Positions 1 to 8,613 are shown, counted from the first letter of the stretch. The stretch: 64,000 nucleotides of DNA from Azospirillum endophyticum (GCF_016595245.1 NZ_JAENHM010000030.1:364387-428386), one strand, 5' to 3'. Notes: a model not told the origin generated them from the letters alone. Made by a program: numbers and translations.

Positions 1-841
1 CCCGCTCCACCAGCGTGGCGCCCTGGCGCAGCAGGTTGTTGGTGCCGTGGCAGCGCGGGTCGAGCGGAGAGCCCGGAACCGCCATCACCTCCCGTCCCTG
101 CTCCAGAGCCATGCGCGCGGTGATTAGCGAGCCGGACCGCAGTGCCGCCTCCACCACGAGCACGCCGAGCGACAGTCCGGAGATCAGGCGGTTGCGCCGG
201 GGGAAATGGCGGGCCTGCGGCTGGATGCCGATGGCGCTTTCCGCCACCACCACGCCTTGCGCCACGATGTCGCGGTAAAGCTGCTCGTTCTCCGGCGGGT
301 AGACGACGTCGACGCCGCCGGCCAGCACCGCGGCGGTCCCGCCTCCGAGTGAACCGGCGTGGGCGGCGGTGTCGATGCCGCGGGCGAGGCCGGAGACGAC
401 CAGCAGCCCGGCCGCCCCAAGCTCGCGCGCCAGCGATTCGGCGAATTTCTTGCCGTTCAGCGAGGCGTTGCGGGCACCGACGATGGCGACGGCGCGGCGG
501 CGCAGCAGATGGGCATGCCCGGCGACCGAGATCACCGGCGGCGCGTCGTCGACGGCGGCCAGCGGCTCCGGGTAATCGGGTTCGCAGGTGCACAGCAGCC
601 GGGCCCCGAAATGGCGGTTGGCCTGCATCTCCCGTTCCGCCTCGGCCTTGGAGGCGATGCGCAGCGGCTTGGTCCGCCCGCCCCGCCGCGCCAGTTCCGG
701 CAGCCTGTCCAACGCCTTGCCGGCGTTGCCGTATTGCTCGATCAAGCGATGAAAGGTGATCGGACCGACATTCTCGGTGCGAATGAGACGGATCCAATCG
801 AGCCGTTCGGCGTCGGTCAAAGGATGGCGTGGTTGCATCAT
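1..841 (-). CDS. dprA: DNA processing protein DprA (3' end cut by window edge)
   Basis: Protects incoming single-stranded DNA and loads RecA during natural transformation, acting in the cytoplasm. About 280 residues are visible: an N-terminal region starting MMQPRHPLTDAERLDWIRL, then the Rossmann-like core with VAIVGARNASLNGKKFAESL, VVSGLARGIDTAAH, and GREVMAVPGSPLDPRCHG close to the window edge. These are hallmark DprA/Smf motifs. The start is one of two adjacent ATG codons (841 or 838). The C-terminal winged-helix part lies outside the window. The family call is very secure; whether the strain is competent cannot be judged here. Confidence 0.93.
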   Translation of the reverse strand, partial: MMQPRHPLTDAERLDWIRLIRTENVGPITFHRLIEQYGNAGKALDRLPELARRGGRTKPLRIASKAEAEREMQANRHFGARLLCTCEPDYPEPLAAVDDAPPVISVAGHAHLLRRRAVAIVGARNASLNGKKFAESLARELGAAGLLVVSGLARGIDTAAHAGSLGGGTAAVLAGGVDVVYPPENEQLYRDIVAQGVVVAESAIGIQPQARHFPRRNRLISGLSLGVLVVEAALRSGSLITARMALEQGREVMAVPGSPLDPRCHGTNNLLRQGATLVER

Positions 842-1226
842 GATCGAATCTGATACAACTTATCGATATATCCTTCAACACGCATTCGCATGAAAGAAGT
901 CTCTATAATCAAGATTTGCTCGGGTTTGGCGCAATATGACCGTGTCCGGCGGCCCCGCGTTCGACGCGCTTTGGCGAGATGCGGGGTGAAGCGGAGAGGA
1001 AGCGTTTCGCAACATTGTTTCCCGGGATAAGACAGTAAATCGAAAATTCCAGCTTCACTTCAATCCCGGAAACAATGGCGCAATCTCTGGTTAGGAAGTT
1101 TGGTCGGGATGGATATTTCAAAACATTAAGAGAATTGTCACAAGACGTCGGAGTTTCCCTTATGGAAGCTTCGTTGGTAATAGGTATGATCCTACCCATA
1201 CGGGCGTACTCATGTGGGGATAGGCG
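842..1226. other. Intergenic region between dprA and the chemoreceptor
   Basis: This 385-bp divergent spacer is clearly AT-richer than its surroundings and presumably holds the promoters of both flanking genes. A short open frame starting at 1075 (MAQSLVRKFGRDGYF...) runs into the receptor gene in another frame. It shows no family resemblance or good ribosome-binding site, so it is not called. No consensus sigma-54 or sigma-28 promoter could be assigned. Confidence 0.5.
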
Positions 1227-2705
1227 ATGTTTGGACGGGGAAAGAACAACCGGGCGCTTGCGCGTAAGATGGCCGCGCTCGATGCGTTGAGGGCCAAGGT
1301 GATGGTGGCCGACGTCGATCTCAACATCGTTCACGTCAATCCCGCGGTGGCCGCGCTTCTGCGCGAGGTCGAGGGCGATCTGCGCAAGGAGCTGCCCCGC
1401 CTGGACGTGAACCGCCTCGTCGGCAGCAACATCGACGTCTTCCACAAGAACCCGAGCCACCAGCGCACGATGCTCGCGGCCTTGACCAAGCCTTATGGTG
1501 CGACCATCAAGGTCGGCGGGCACCAGTTCGACCTGCTGGTCACGCCGCTGACCGAAGGCGCAGAGCGCATCGGCTTCGTCGTCGAATGGGCCGATGCCGG
1601 AGAGCGGCTGCAGAACCTCGACTATGCCTCGCAGATGGCGGCGATCAGCCGGTCGCAGGCGGTGATCGAATTTACCACGGACGGCGTCATCACCAAAGCG
1701 AACGACAACTTCCTCAAGGTGATGGGGTATCGTCTGGACGAGGTCGTCGGCAAACATCACAGCATGTTCGTCGAATCCGCCTACCGCGACAGCAGCGAAT
1801 ACGCCCGATTTTGGGATACCCTGCGCCGCGGCGAATTCCAGGCGGCGCAATACAAGCGCATCGCCAAGTCCGGAAAACCGGTCTGGATCGAAGGCGCCTA
1901 CAACCCGATCCTCGACGAGAAGGGGCGGGTGATCAAGGTGGTGAAGTTCGCCGTCGACGTGACCGCCCAGGTCGCGCTGCTGAACAACCTCAAGATCATG
2001 ATCGACAAGAATTTCGGCGAGATCGACCAGGCGCTTCACCTGTCGATGGGGGAGGCCCACTCCGCCAACGACGCCGCCGGTTCGACCTCCGCCAGCGTCC
2101 AGGCGGTGGCGGCGAGTGCCGAGGAGCTGGTCGCATCGATCGGCGAGATTTCCCAGAGCATGACGCGCGCCCGCTCGGCCACCGACGGCGCCTTCGACCG
2201 CACGGTCGCGGTCGCCGAGAGCACCGACCGGCTGGCCGCCGCCGCCCAGGCGATGAACGGCATCGTCGGGCTGATCAACAGCATCGCCGGCCAGATCAAC
2301 CTGCTGGCGCTGAACGCCACCATCGAGGCGGCCCGCGCCGGCGAGGCGGGGAAGGGCTTCGCCGTCGTCGCCTCGGAGGTGAAGAACCTCGCCAACCAGG
2401 CGGGCAAGGCGACCGAACAGATCTCGGCCGAGATCGAGGGCATCCAGTCCACCTCGACCGAGGTGGCCAACGCATTGAATGCCATCCGCGAGGCCGTCTC
2501 GGTGGTGCGTGAACATGTCACCGGCACCGCGTCGGCGGTGGAGGAGCAGAGCGCCGTCACCCAGAACATGTCGGTCAACATGCAGAGCGCGTCGGCCGCC
2601 GTGGCGACGGTGACGTCCAACATCTCCGCCATCTCCACCGCGGTCAACCAGGTGGCTGGGGCCGTCGGACGGACGAAGGAGGCGGCGCATGTCCTGGTCC
2701 GGTGA
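1227..2705 (+). CDS. Cytosolic methyl-accepting chemotaxis protein with two PAS domains
   Basis: A chemoreceptor that passes a sensed signal to the CheA-CheW array. Residues about 15-125 form one PAS-like domain and 135-250 a second (ending VVKFAVDVTAQVALLNN). The signalling region follows, with the conserved hairpin tip near residues 352-390 (AGQINLLALNATIEAARAG, then KGFAVVASEVKNLA). There is no hydrophobic segment, HAMP domain or signal peptide, so the 492-residue receptor should be soluble. This layout is shared with soluble aerotaxis or energy-taxis receptors of azospirilla such as AerC; the ligand or cofactor is not shown by the sequence. It stands alone, away from a che operon, but fits the flagellar content of the window. 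Confidence 0.92.
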   Translation: MFGRGKNNRALARKMAALDALRAKVMVADVDLNIVHVNPAVAALLREVEGDLRKELPRLDVNRLVGSNIDVFHKNPSHQRTMLAALTKPYGATIKVGGHQFDLLVTPLTEGAERIGFVVEWADAGERLQNLDYASQMAAISRSQAVIEFTTDGVITKANDNFLKVMGYRLDEVVGKHHSMFVESAYRDSSEYARFWDTLRRGEFQAAQYKRIAKSGKPVWIEGAYNPILDEKGRVIKVVKFAVDVTAQVALLNNLKIMIDKNFGEIDQALHLSMGEAHSANDAAGSTSASVQAVAASAEELVASIGEISQSMTRARSATDGAFDRTVAVAESTDRLAAAAQAMNGIVGLINSIAGQINLLALNATIEAARAGEAGKGFAVVASEVKNLANQAGKATEQISAEIEGIQSTSTEVANALNAIREAVSVVREHVTGTASAVEEQSAVTQNMSVNMQSASAAVATVTSNISAISTAVNQVAGAVGRTKEAAHVLVR

Positions 2706-2788
2706 AGACCTGCTCCGGTGAAGACCCAATCACCTGATCGATGGAGAAGCGGGCGCCGCGATCCGTGGCGCCCGCCTCCCCGGACCGG

Positions 2789-3586
2789 TCAGCGCTTGTG
2801 GAACGCCGGCGGGCGCTTTTCGAAGAAGGCGGTGATGCCCTCCTTCGCCTCGCCATGGTGCAGCGCTTCGACGAACAGGTCGCTTTCGCGGGCAAGCTGG
2901 GTGGCGAAGCTGCCATAGGCCAGCTCCATCAGCTTCTTGGCCCTGCCCATCGCGCCGGCCGGTCCGTCGGCGATGGTCTGGGCCCAGGTGATCGCTTCGG
3001 TCAGCGCCCGGCCGGGGGCGGTGACGCGGTTGACCACGCCGGCCGCATGCAGGCGCGCGGCGTCGACCGGACCGCCGGTCAGCATCAGCTCCGCATAAAG
3101 CTGCGGCGGCAGCGCGCGGGCGAGCGAAGCGGAGGCGCCGCCGTCGGCCGTCAGGCCGACCTTGACATAGGCGGTCAGGAACTGCGCGTCCTCCGCCGCG
3201 ACGATCAGGTCGCAGGCCAGCGCCAGCGAAAAGCCGGCACCGGCTGCCGGGCCCTCCACCGCGGCGATGATCGGCTTGGGGCATTCCCGCATGGCACGGA
3301 CCCAGCCGTGGAAGCGTTCGATGCCGTCCCGGTTCTCCGACCGCGAGCGGCTGCCATGGTGATAGAGGTTGTTCAGATGGCCGCCGGAACTGAAGGCGCC
3401 GTCGGCCCCGGCCAACACGATGGCGCCGATGCCGGGATCATGCGTCGCCTCGTCCAGCGCGTCGCGGCCGGCGGCCATCATCTTCAAGCCCAGCGCGTTG
3501 CGGGTGCCGGCATCGCTCATGGTCAGCACCATGACGCGGCCTTGGCGTTCCACCGTCATGCTGCCGGTATCCTGACGTTCGTTCAT
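2789..3586 (-). CDS. Enoyl-CoA hydratase/isomerase (crotonase) family protein
   Basis: A crotonase-fold enzyme acting on acyl-CoA thioesters in the cytoplasm. The N-terminal strand (MTVERQGRVMVLTMSDAGTRNAL), the oxyanion-hole segments (GAFSSGGHLNNL and VEGPAAGAGFSLALACDL) and the C-terminal helix with FFEKRPPAFHKR are all typical. The residue at the first catalytic Glu position falls in FLTAYVKVGLTADGGAS, as in oxepin-CoA-hydrolase-like members, so substrate is uncertain. The ATG at 3586 (265 residues) is preferred because GGGGAAG precedes it; an in-frame start at 3610 has no such site. The gene stands alone and faces the rhomboid gene tail to tail at its start side (divergent). Confidence 0.88.
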   Translation of the reverse strand: MNERQDTGSMTVERQGRVMVLTMSDAGTRNALGLKMMAAGRDALDEATHDPGIGAIVLAGADGAFSSGGHLNNLYHHGSRSRSENRDGIERFHGWVRAMRECPKPIIAAVEGPAAGAGFSLALACDLIVAAEDAQFLTAYVKVGLTADGGASASLARALPPQLYAELMLTGGPVDAARLHAAGVVNRVTAPGRALTEAITWAQTIADGPAGAMGRAKKLMELAYGSFATQLARESDLFVEALHHGEAKEGITAFFEKRPPAFHKR

Positions 3587-3803
3587 GGTCGTTTCTTCCC
3601 CGGTTGCCATCGTCCGGCCGAGGGGACCTCGCCGGGTGGTGGACCCACTGTGCCAGTCGGGGTCCGGCGCTCCAATCCGTCCGACCGGTATAGGAGGAGG
3701 CCGGATCCCCTGGGAAACGGCTGTTTTTCCACAGCTTCCCTTTCTACATTGGGGTGAGGCCTATCGCCGCGCGGGCGGCGGCATGGGATGGGAGGGCAGG
3801 GGG

Positions 3804-4505
3804 ATGGCGCTGGCGCTGGATCGGCAAGGCCGGAACGGGAGTCGCGGACCGGCTTGCGGCCCGACCCGTAAGCCGACCGCCGCCGGTCCGCCCTATGCCA
3901 ACCGCACCGTCATCCTCGTCTGCGTGCTGGCCTTCGTCCTGCGGCTGCCGCCGGAATCCTTCGCCTTCGTGCCTGCCTATTTCTTCGGAACGGTCGAACT
4001 GGCGGGGCCGTTGCCCACCGCCGCGCTGTGGCGGGGATTGTTCGGGCATGTGCTGATCCATGGCGACCTGACGCACCTGCTGTCCAACATGGCGGTCCTG
4101 TGGCTGCTGGGCGACGTGGTGGAGCGGGCGCTCGGCCATGTCCGCTACCTGCTGCTGTTCCTGTTCGGGACGGTTGCGGCGGCGCTGACGGAGGGGCTGC
4201 TGGCGGTCGACCGGATGGCGCCGCTGATCGGGGCGAGCGGGGCGATCTGCGCGTTGATGGGGGCCTTCCTGTGGGTGCGTCCGCGTTCCGGGCTGCTGTC
4301 GCGGTGCCTTCCCAGGCGGCTGGTGCAAGGGGCCGTCCTGGTCTTCGCGTTGTTGAACGCGGCAATGATGCTGGTGCCGCTCGAGGCGGACTCGCCGCTG
4401 GCCGAGGTCGGCTGGGGCGCCCATGCCGGCGGGCTGGCCGCCGGACTGCTGCCGGGCGCCTTGCTGCTCCTGCCCGGGCGCCGGCGGCCGGACGGGAGCG
4501 CCTGA
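3804..4505 (+). CDS. Rhomboid family intramembrane serine protease
   Basis: A polytopic inner-membrane protease that cleaves transmembrane substrates. The hallmarks are present in order: GHVLIHGDLTHLLSNMAVLWLLG (HxxxN-type segment), several hydrophobic helices, GASGAICALMGAFL with the nucleophile Ser, and GWGAHAGGLAAGLL with the catalytic His. The frame is open from 3585, but that N-terminus is not rhomboid-like. The ATG at 3804 follows GGAGGGCAGG and gives 233 residues with about six membrane spans. The substrate is unknown. It lies 63 bp before mtnP on the same strand and may be cotranscribed. Confidence 0.87.
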   Translation: MALALDRQGRNGSRGPACGPTRKPTAAGPPYANRTVILVCVLAFVLRLPPESFAFVPAYFFGTVELAGPLPTAALWRGLFGHVLIHGDLTHLLSNMAVLWLLGDVVERALGHVRYLLLFLFGTVAAALTEGLLAVDRMAPLIGASGAICALMGAFLWVRPRSGLLSRCLPRRLVQGAVLVFALLNAAMMLVPLEADSPLAEVGWGAHAGGLAAGLLPGALLLLPGRRRPDGSA

Positions 4506-4568
4506 ACGGTTGCAATTGCCGGCAGCGGCCGAAATACTCGCGCGACCTGCAGCGGGAGACGGCGGTTC

Positions 4569-5468
4569 ATGAGCGACGGCGCGATTGGCGGAATGGCTGG
4601 CGAAACGGTCCTGGGTGTGATCGGCGGCAGCGGCCTGTACGACATCGACGGGCTGGAGAACACCCGCTGGGTCAAGGTGACGACCCCCTTCGGCGATCCG
4701 TCGGACGAACTGCTGACCGGCGAACTGGCCGGGCAGACGCTCGTCTTCCTGCCGCGCCACGGCCGCGGCCACCGCATCCCGCCGTCGGAACTGAATTTCC
4801 GCGCCAACATCCATGCGCTGAAGCAACTGGGCGTGACCGAGATCCTGTCGGTGTCGGCGGTCGGCTCGCTGAAGGAGCATCTGCCGCCGGGAACCTTCGT
4901 GGTGATCGACCAGTTCATCGACCGCACCTTCGCCCGCGACAAGACCTTCTTCGGCAGCGGGCTGGTCGCCCATGTCGCGCTCGGCCATCCGGTCTGCGGC
5001 CGGCTGGGCGACCTGATCGAGGAGGCGCTGGCCGAGCTGGACATTCCGCACCAGCGGCGCGGCACCTACATGGTGATGGAGGGCCCGCAATTCTCCACCG
5101 TCGCCGAATCGAACCTCTATCGCGGCTGGGGCTGCGACGTCATCGGCATGACCAACATGCCGGAGGCCAAGCTCGCCCGCGAGGCGGAGATGTGCTACGC
5201 GACCGTCGCCATGGTCACCGACTACGATTGCTGGCACGAGGAGCACGACCATGTCTCGGTCGATGCGGTGATCCGTGTGGTGGTCGCCAACGCCGGCAAG
5301 GCCCGCTCACTGGTGGCGGCGCTGGCGCCGAAGGTGGAGCGGCGCGAGGGGCTGTGCGCCCAGGGCTGCCACACCGCGCTCGACAACGCCATCATGACCG
5401 CACCCGGCCACCGCGACCCCGCGATGCTGGAAAAGCTGTCGCTGATCGTGAAGCGCACGCTGGGGTGA
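4569..5468 (+). CDS. mtnP: S-methyl-5'-thioadenosine phosphorylase
   Basis: Splits methylthioadenosine, a by-product of polyamine and homoserine-lactone synthesis, into adenine and methylthioribose-1-phosphate for the methionine salvage pathway. The 299-residue protein has the family signatures VIGGSGLYDIDGLE near the N-terminus, LPRHGRGHRIPPSELNFRANI, SVSAVGSLKEHLPPGTFVVIDQFIDRT (quoted in part), and MEGPQFSTVAESNLYR with GCDVIGMTNMPEAKLAREAE. The length is normal for MtnP. The start is ATG after GGGAG. The gene ends 36 bp before a perfect hairpin that probably terminates it. Confidence 0.95.
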   Translation: MSDGAIGGMAGETVLGVIGGSGLYDIDGLENTRWVKVTTPFGDPSDELLTGELAGQTLVFLPRHGRGHRIPPSELNFRANIHALKQLGVTEILSVSAVGSLKEHLPPGTFVVIDQFIDRTFARDKTFFGSGLVAHVALGHPVCGRLGDLIEEALAELDIPHQRRGTYMVMEGPQFSTVAESNLYRGWGCDVIGMTNMPEAKLAREAEMCYATVAMVTDYDCWHEEHDHVSVDAVIRVVVANAGKARSLVAALAPKVERREGLCAQGCHTALDNAIMTAPGHRDPAMLEKLSLIVKRTLG

Positions 5469-5503
5469 AACGTTGCTGCAGGCGTGAAAAAGCACTATTT
5501 TCG

Positions 5504-5544
5504 GGGTGGGCGTACCGGGGATCGCAGCCCCGGTACGCCCACCC
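5504..5544. terminator. Perfect 17-bp hairpin between mtnP and the small peptide gene
   Basis: GGGTGGGCGTACCGGGG pairs perfectly with the 17 bases ending at 5544 across a 7-nt loop. It lies 36 bp after the mtnP stop on the plus strand and two bases after the stop of the small minus-strand peptide gene. Neither side has an ideal U-tract; on the minus side a TTTTT run comes about 20 bases later. It probably ends transcription from both genes. Confidence 0.7.
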
Positions 5545-5546
5545 GA

Positions 5547-5621
5547 TCAGCGGTTCAGGTAATCAAGCACCAGCTTGACCGCCTGCAACAGCAGGATCAG
5601 GAGAGTGAGGATTTTGTCCAT
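5547..5621 (-). CDS. Candidate 24-residue hydrophobic peptide (type I toxin-like)
   Basis: A very short frame beginning MDKILTLLILLLQAVK and ending LVLDYLNR, predicted to form one membrane helix with charged ends. It has a strong ribosome-binding site (GGAGGG, 7 nt before ATG), and its stop codon is followed after two bases by the perfect hairpin at 5504-5544. An AT-rich stretch at about 5700-5870 could supply its promoter. Size, composition and the tight hairpin resemble membrane toxins of type I toxin-antitoxin systems, but no known family is recognised. It could also be a small regulatory membrane protein. No antisense RNA is demonstrated. Confidence 0.5.
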   Translation of the reverse strand: MDKILTLLILLLQAVKLVLDYLNR

Positions 5622-6201
5622 CCTCTTGCCCTCCGTCAGTGCGGCGCGGGCGGTGGCCATTCCGCCGCCCCGACCGCGCGGCAAACATGCCAAGCATTCC
5701 AACTATTTTGAATATGTAAGTTGTATGTAATTTAGCGCACTCGCTTTTATGCGAGCAAAATGTGCTTGCCCATGACATGGAATGCTGTCTGTCCTCCTCG
5801 TATCCTGCCCATGAACGAAAGTAGGGGTGGGTGCCATTTCGCCCGTCGCATATATCATCTGTACATGTAACCATTCAGGCGACGGCAAGACGGTTCTGCG
5901 GTTGATCGATGCGGCTGATGGCTGTTCGCCAGAGCGAATGCAGGATTCCCGTGTCATTCCGCGATGCATTGCTTTGAGAAATCCCGGATAGAGCGATGGC
6001 CACTTGGCATCGCGTCAGTCGCGCGTGCGCACTGTATTTTTTGCGCGACGAAATAAAACCGGAATGGAAGCTATGCAATTTAGCGAATTGTCGGACAGCC
6101 ATTGCGATTTCTAGAATTGTTCGGACACCATAGTGTCTTCTGTTCGGCAAAAGGTGCCACCGTTCAACCGGCGCCATCGCCATAACGATGAGGAAACGTT
6201 C
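5622..6201. other. AT-rich divergent intergenic region
   Basis: This 580-bp spacer lies between the small peptide gene and the TRAP binding-protein gene. Much of 5690-6130 is unusually AT-rich for this chromosome and is a plausible site for promoters in both directions. No convincing coding frame, tRNA or named regulatory motif was found. A short inverted repeat (CTCGC/GCGAG) flanks TTTTAT near 5740. Confidence 0.5.
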
Positions 6202-7290
6202 ATGAAGCGTCGTTCCTTCCTGACCTCCGCCGGTGTCGGCGTCGCCGCCAGCACCCTGGCGGCCCCGGCCATCGCGCAGAGCCAGCCGGAAATCCATTGG
6301 CGTCTGGCATCCAGCTTCCCCAAGAGCCTGGACACCATCTACGGCGCCGCCGACACCATCGCCGCCCGCGTCGCCGCCGCCACCGACGGCAAGTTCACCA
6401 TCCGCGCCTTCGCCGCCGGCGAGATCGTCCCCGGCCTGCAGGTGCTGGATGCGGTGCAGAACGGCACGGTCGAGTGCGGCCATACCGCCAGCTATTATTA
6501 CGTCGGCAAGGACCCGACCTTCACCTTCGACGCGACGGTGCCCTTCGGCCTGAACGCCCGCCAGCAGAATGCCTGGATCTACAATGGCGGCGGCATGCCC
6601 CTGCTGCGCGAGTTCTTCGACGGCTACGGCGTCGTGAACTTCCCGGCCGGCAACACCGGCGTGCAGATGGGCGGCTGGTTCCGCAAGGAGATCAAGACCG
6701 TCGAGGATCTGAAGGGCCTGAAGTTCCGCATCGGCGGCTTCGCCGGGCAGGTTCTGGCCAAGCTCGGCACGGTGCCGCAGCAGATCGCCGGCGGCGACAT
6801 CTATCCGTCGCTGGAAAAGGGCACCATCGACGCCGCCGAGTGGATCGGTCCCTACGACGACGAGAAGCTCGGCTTCAACAAGGTCGCCAAGTACTATTAC
6901 TATCCGGGCTGGTGGGAAGGCGGGCTGAACGTCTCGCTGCTGGTCAACAAGCAGCAGTGGGAACAGCTCCCCAAGCAGTACAAGGCCGTCCTGGAGGCCG
7001 CCTGCTTCGAGGCCAACCTGACCATGAACGCGAAGTATGACGCCGAGAACCCGGCGGCCCTGCGCCGTCTGGTCGCCGGCGGCGCCCTGCTCCGCCCCTT
7101 CCCGCGCGAGGTGATGGAGGCCTGCTACAAGGCCGCCACCGAACTTTATGACGAGACGGCGAAGACCAACCCGAAATTCGCCAAGATCTACGAGCCGTGG
7201 AAGAAGTTCCGCGACGACGAGTATCTGTGGTTCCGGGTGGCCGAGAACTCCTTCGACAACTTCGCCTTCACCGCCGGCCTGAAGCGCTGA
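6202..7290 (+). CDS. TRAP transporter solute-binding protein, DctP family (copy 1)
   Basis: A periplasmic binding protein that would deliver an organic acid to a TRAP-type secondary transporter. The start [18 protein letters not shown]...APAIAQ is a twin-arginine-type signal peptide, cleaved after AIAQ. The mature part carries the family segments [46 protein letters not shown] and PGWWEGG. This resembles the 2-oxo-acid or mannitol/chloroaromatic branch (TakP-like); the substrate is inferred only. ATG 6202 follows GAGGAAAC and gives 362 residues. No dctQ or dctM genes adjoin it. A close paralogue lies 47 kb away at 53589. Confidence 0.92.
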   Translation: MKRRSFLTSAGVGVAASTLAAPAIAQSQPEIHWRLASSFPKSLDTIYGAADTIAARVAAATDGKFTIRAFAAGEIVPGLQVLDAVQNGTVECGHTASYYYVGKDPTFTFDATVPFGLNARQQNAWIYNGGGMPLLREFFDGYGVVNFPAGNTGVQMGGWFRKEIKTVEDLKGLKFRIGGFAGQVLAKLGTVPQQIAGGDIYPSLEKGTIDAAEWIGPYDDEKLGFNKVAKYYYYPGWWEGGLNVSLLVNKQQWEQLPKQYKAVLEAACFEANLTMNAKYDAENPAALRRLVAGGALLRPFPREVMEACYKAATELYDETAKTNPKFAKIYEPWKKFRDDEYLWFRVAENSFDNFAFTAGLKR

Positions 7291-7310
7291 CGGCAGGAAG
7301 TCGAGATCGC

Positions 7311-7350
7311 AAACCCCCGCGTCCCGCTCCGGATGCGGGGGTTTTCTTTT
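7311..7350 (+). terminator. Rho-independent terminator of the TRAP binding-protein gene
   Basis: AAACCCCCGC at 7311-7320 pairs with GCGGGGGTTT at 7335-7344 and is followed by TCTTTT. A 10-bp GC-rich stem with a T-rich tail, 20 bp after the stop codon, is a textbook intrinsic terminator. It also faces the convergent maoC gene. Confidence 0.85.
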
Positions 7351-7365
7351 CCAGGCCTATTCTTT

Positions 7366-7809
7366 TCAGTCCGGACGGCCGGGCGCCAGCAGGTTGGCGA
7401 TCATGGTCTGAACCACCTCGTCCTTCTGGTTGAAGGTGGTGGTCTTCACCCGCAGGATGCCCTGGTCGGGCCGTTTGGCCGAACGCCGGGCCTCAAGTAT
7501 CTCCATCTCGATGCGCAGCAGGTCGCCGGGGCGGGTCGGGCGCGGCCAGCTGATCTGATCGACCCCCATGCCGATATAGCCGCCGGCCAGTTCGGCGTCG
7601 CTGCCGACGATCATGCGCATGGTCAGTCCGGCCGTGTGCCAGCCGCTGGCCGCCAATCCGCGGAACAGCGTGTTCTTCGCAGCATCCGGATCAAGATGGA
7701 AGGGTTGCGGGTCGAACTTCTCGGCATAGGCGACGATCTCCACCGCCTCGACCGTCAGCGATCCGCCGGTGAAGCGGTCGCCCACCGCAACGTCCTCGAA
7801 ATAGCGCAT
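7366..7809 (-). CDS. MaoC family (hot-dog) dehydratase
   Basis: A small hot-dog-fold protein, probably an (R)-specific enoyl-CoA hydratase. The 147 residues begin MRYFEDVAVGDRF and contain the hydratase motif around YAEKFDPQPFHLDPDAAKNTLFRGLAASGWHT (key residues D, P-H and the following G-x-x-A-S-G-x-H). This part carries the catalytic Asp/His pair of MaoC enzymes. GGLAASGWH and SWPRPTRPGDLL are also typical. The gene is divergent from a TetR regulator, with an inverted-repeat operator between them, so it is probably controlled by that repressor. The substrate is unknown. Confidence 0.9.
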   Translation of the reverse strand: MRYFEDVAVGDRFTGGSLTVEAVEIVAYAEKFDPQPFHLDPDAAKNTLFRGLAASGWHTAGLTMRMIVGSDAELAGGYIGMGVDQISWPRPTRPGDLLRIEMEILEARRSAKRPDQGILRVKTTTFNQKDEVVQTMIANLLAPGRPD

Positions 7810-7856
7810 CCCCCGGAACTCCGTTCATCATGGTGGTCAGGTCGGGACCGGCCTGT

Positions 7857-7909
7857 AATGATACAGACCTGTCTCTTCGTTGCGATGGTAGAGACGGGTC
7901 TGTATCATT
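7857..7909. promoter_or_regulatory. Inverted-repeat operator between maoC and tetR
   Basis: AATGATACAGACCTGTCTC on the left is matched, with one mismatch, by its inverse complement at 7891-7909. Each 19-bp arm contains an AGAC-NN-GTCT palindrome, so this can be read as two TetR-type operators whose centres are about 30 bp apart. The position in a divergent spacer fits autoregulation by the TetR protein and control of maoC. Confidence 0.8.
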
Positions 7910-7956
7910 GTCAATGCCGGGCTTGGACCCGGCCGTTCGGAGCGGATGGAATCGGC

Positions 7957-8613
7957 ATGGCGGAGATTGGGGCGGAGATTGGGGCGGAGCTTGGGGCGGA
8001 GCTTGGGGCGGAGCTTGGAAATTCCGGGGCGGCGCGCGCAAGGAAGCCGGCGCGCGACCGGATTCTCGACACCGCGGCGGAGCTGTTCTACCGCGAGGGC
8101 ATCCGCGCGGTGGGCATCGACACCATCATCGCCCAGTCCGGCGTCGCGAAGATGAGCCTGTATCGGAACTTCACGTCGAAGGACGACCTGGTCTGCGCTT
8201 ACCTGGAACGCAGCATGGCCCAGCATGCCGCCTGGTGGGACCGGGTGATCGCCCGCTGTCCCGGCGATCCGCGCGCCCAGATGAAGGCGCTGTTCACGGC
8301 GCTCGGCCACTGGATCGACCACCCGAAATTCCAGGGCTGCCCCTTCACCACCGCCGCGGCCGAACTGCGCGATCCTGCCAATCCCGCCCGGGCGCTGGCA
8401 TTGGACCATAAGCGCATGGTCCGGGACCGCCTGCACGGGCTGGCCGAGGCGGCCCGTGCCGACGATCCGGACCGGCTATGCGCGCAGTTGCAGTTGCTGA
8501 TGGAGGGCGCCTACGCCGCCGGACGCGCGCTGGATCTGGGACCGGGAAACGAGGCGGTGGCCAGCGCGGCGGCGGCGTTGATCGATGCGGCTTGCGGAGG
8601 CATGCGGGATTAG
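7957..8613 (+). CDS. TetR/AcrR family transcriptional repressor
   Basis: A one-component repressor of 218 residues. The HTH lies at about residues 30-75 (RILDTAAELFYREGIRAVGI, then GVAKMSLYRNFTSKDDLVCAYLE). The C-terminal ligand domain has GCPFTTAAAEL, a segment seen in TetR members near acyl-CoA or reductase genes. The first 20 residues after Met come from five 12-bp repeats encoding AEIG/AELG, a low-complexity N-terminal tail. The start ATG 7957 has no strong Shine-Dalgarno site and could be later. It probably controls itself and the divergent maoC through the operator at 7857-7909. Confidence 0.9.
   Translation: MAEIGAEIGAELGAELGAELGNSGAARARKPARDRILDTAAELFYREGIRAVGIDTIIAQSGVAKMSLYRNFTSKDDLVCAYLERSMAQHAAWWDRVIARCPGDPRAQMKALFTALGHWIDHPKFQGCPFTTAAAELRDPANPARALALDHKRMVRDRLHGLAEAARADDPDRLCAQLQLLMEGAYAAGRALDLGPGNEAVASAAAALIDAACGGMRD
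7960..8019 (+). repeat. Five tandem 12-bp repeats at the start of tetR
   Basis: The unit GCGGAG(A/C)TTGGG occurs five times head to tail, the last with one change. Because the unit is a multiple of three, copy-number change would lengthen or shorten the N-terminal tail of the repressor without a frameshift. Confidence 0.9.

Noticed and set aside
1075..1290. A 71-codon plus-strand frame before the chemoreceptor
   Set aside because: It overlaps the receptor start in another frame and lacks a ribosome-binding site or similarity; the region is more likely a promoter.
909..2729. A 606-codon minus-strand frame opposite the chemoreceptor
   Set aside because: Composition rich in Asp, His, Arg and Gly is typical of the reverse frame of a high-GC gene; the plus-strand receptor is unmistakable.
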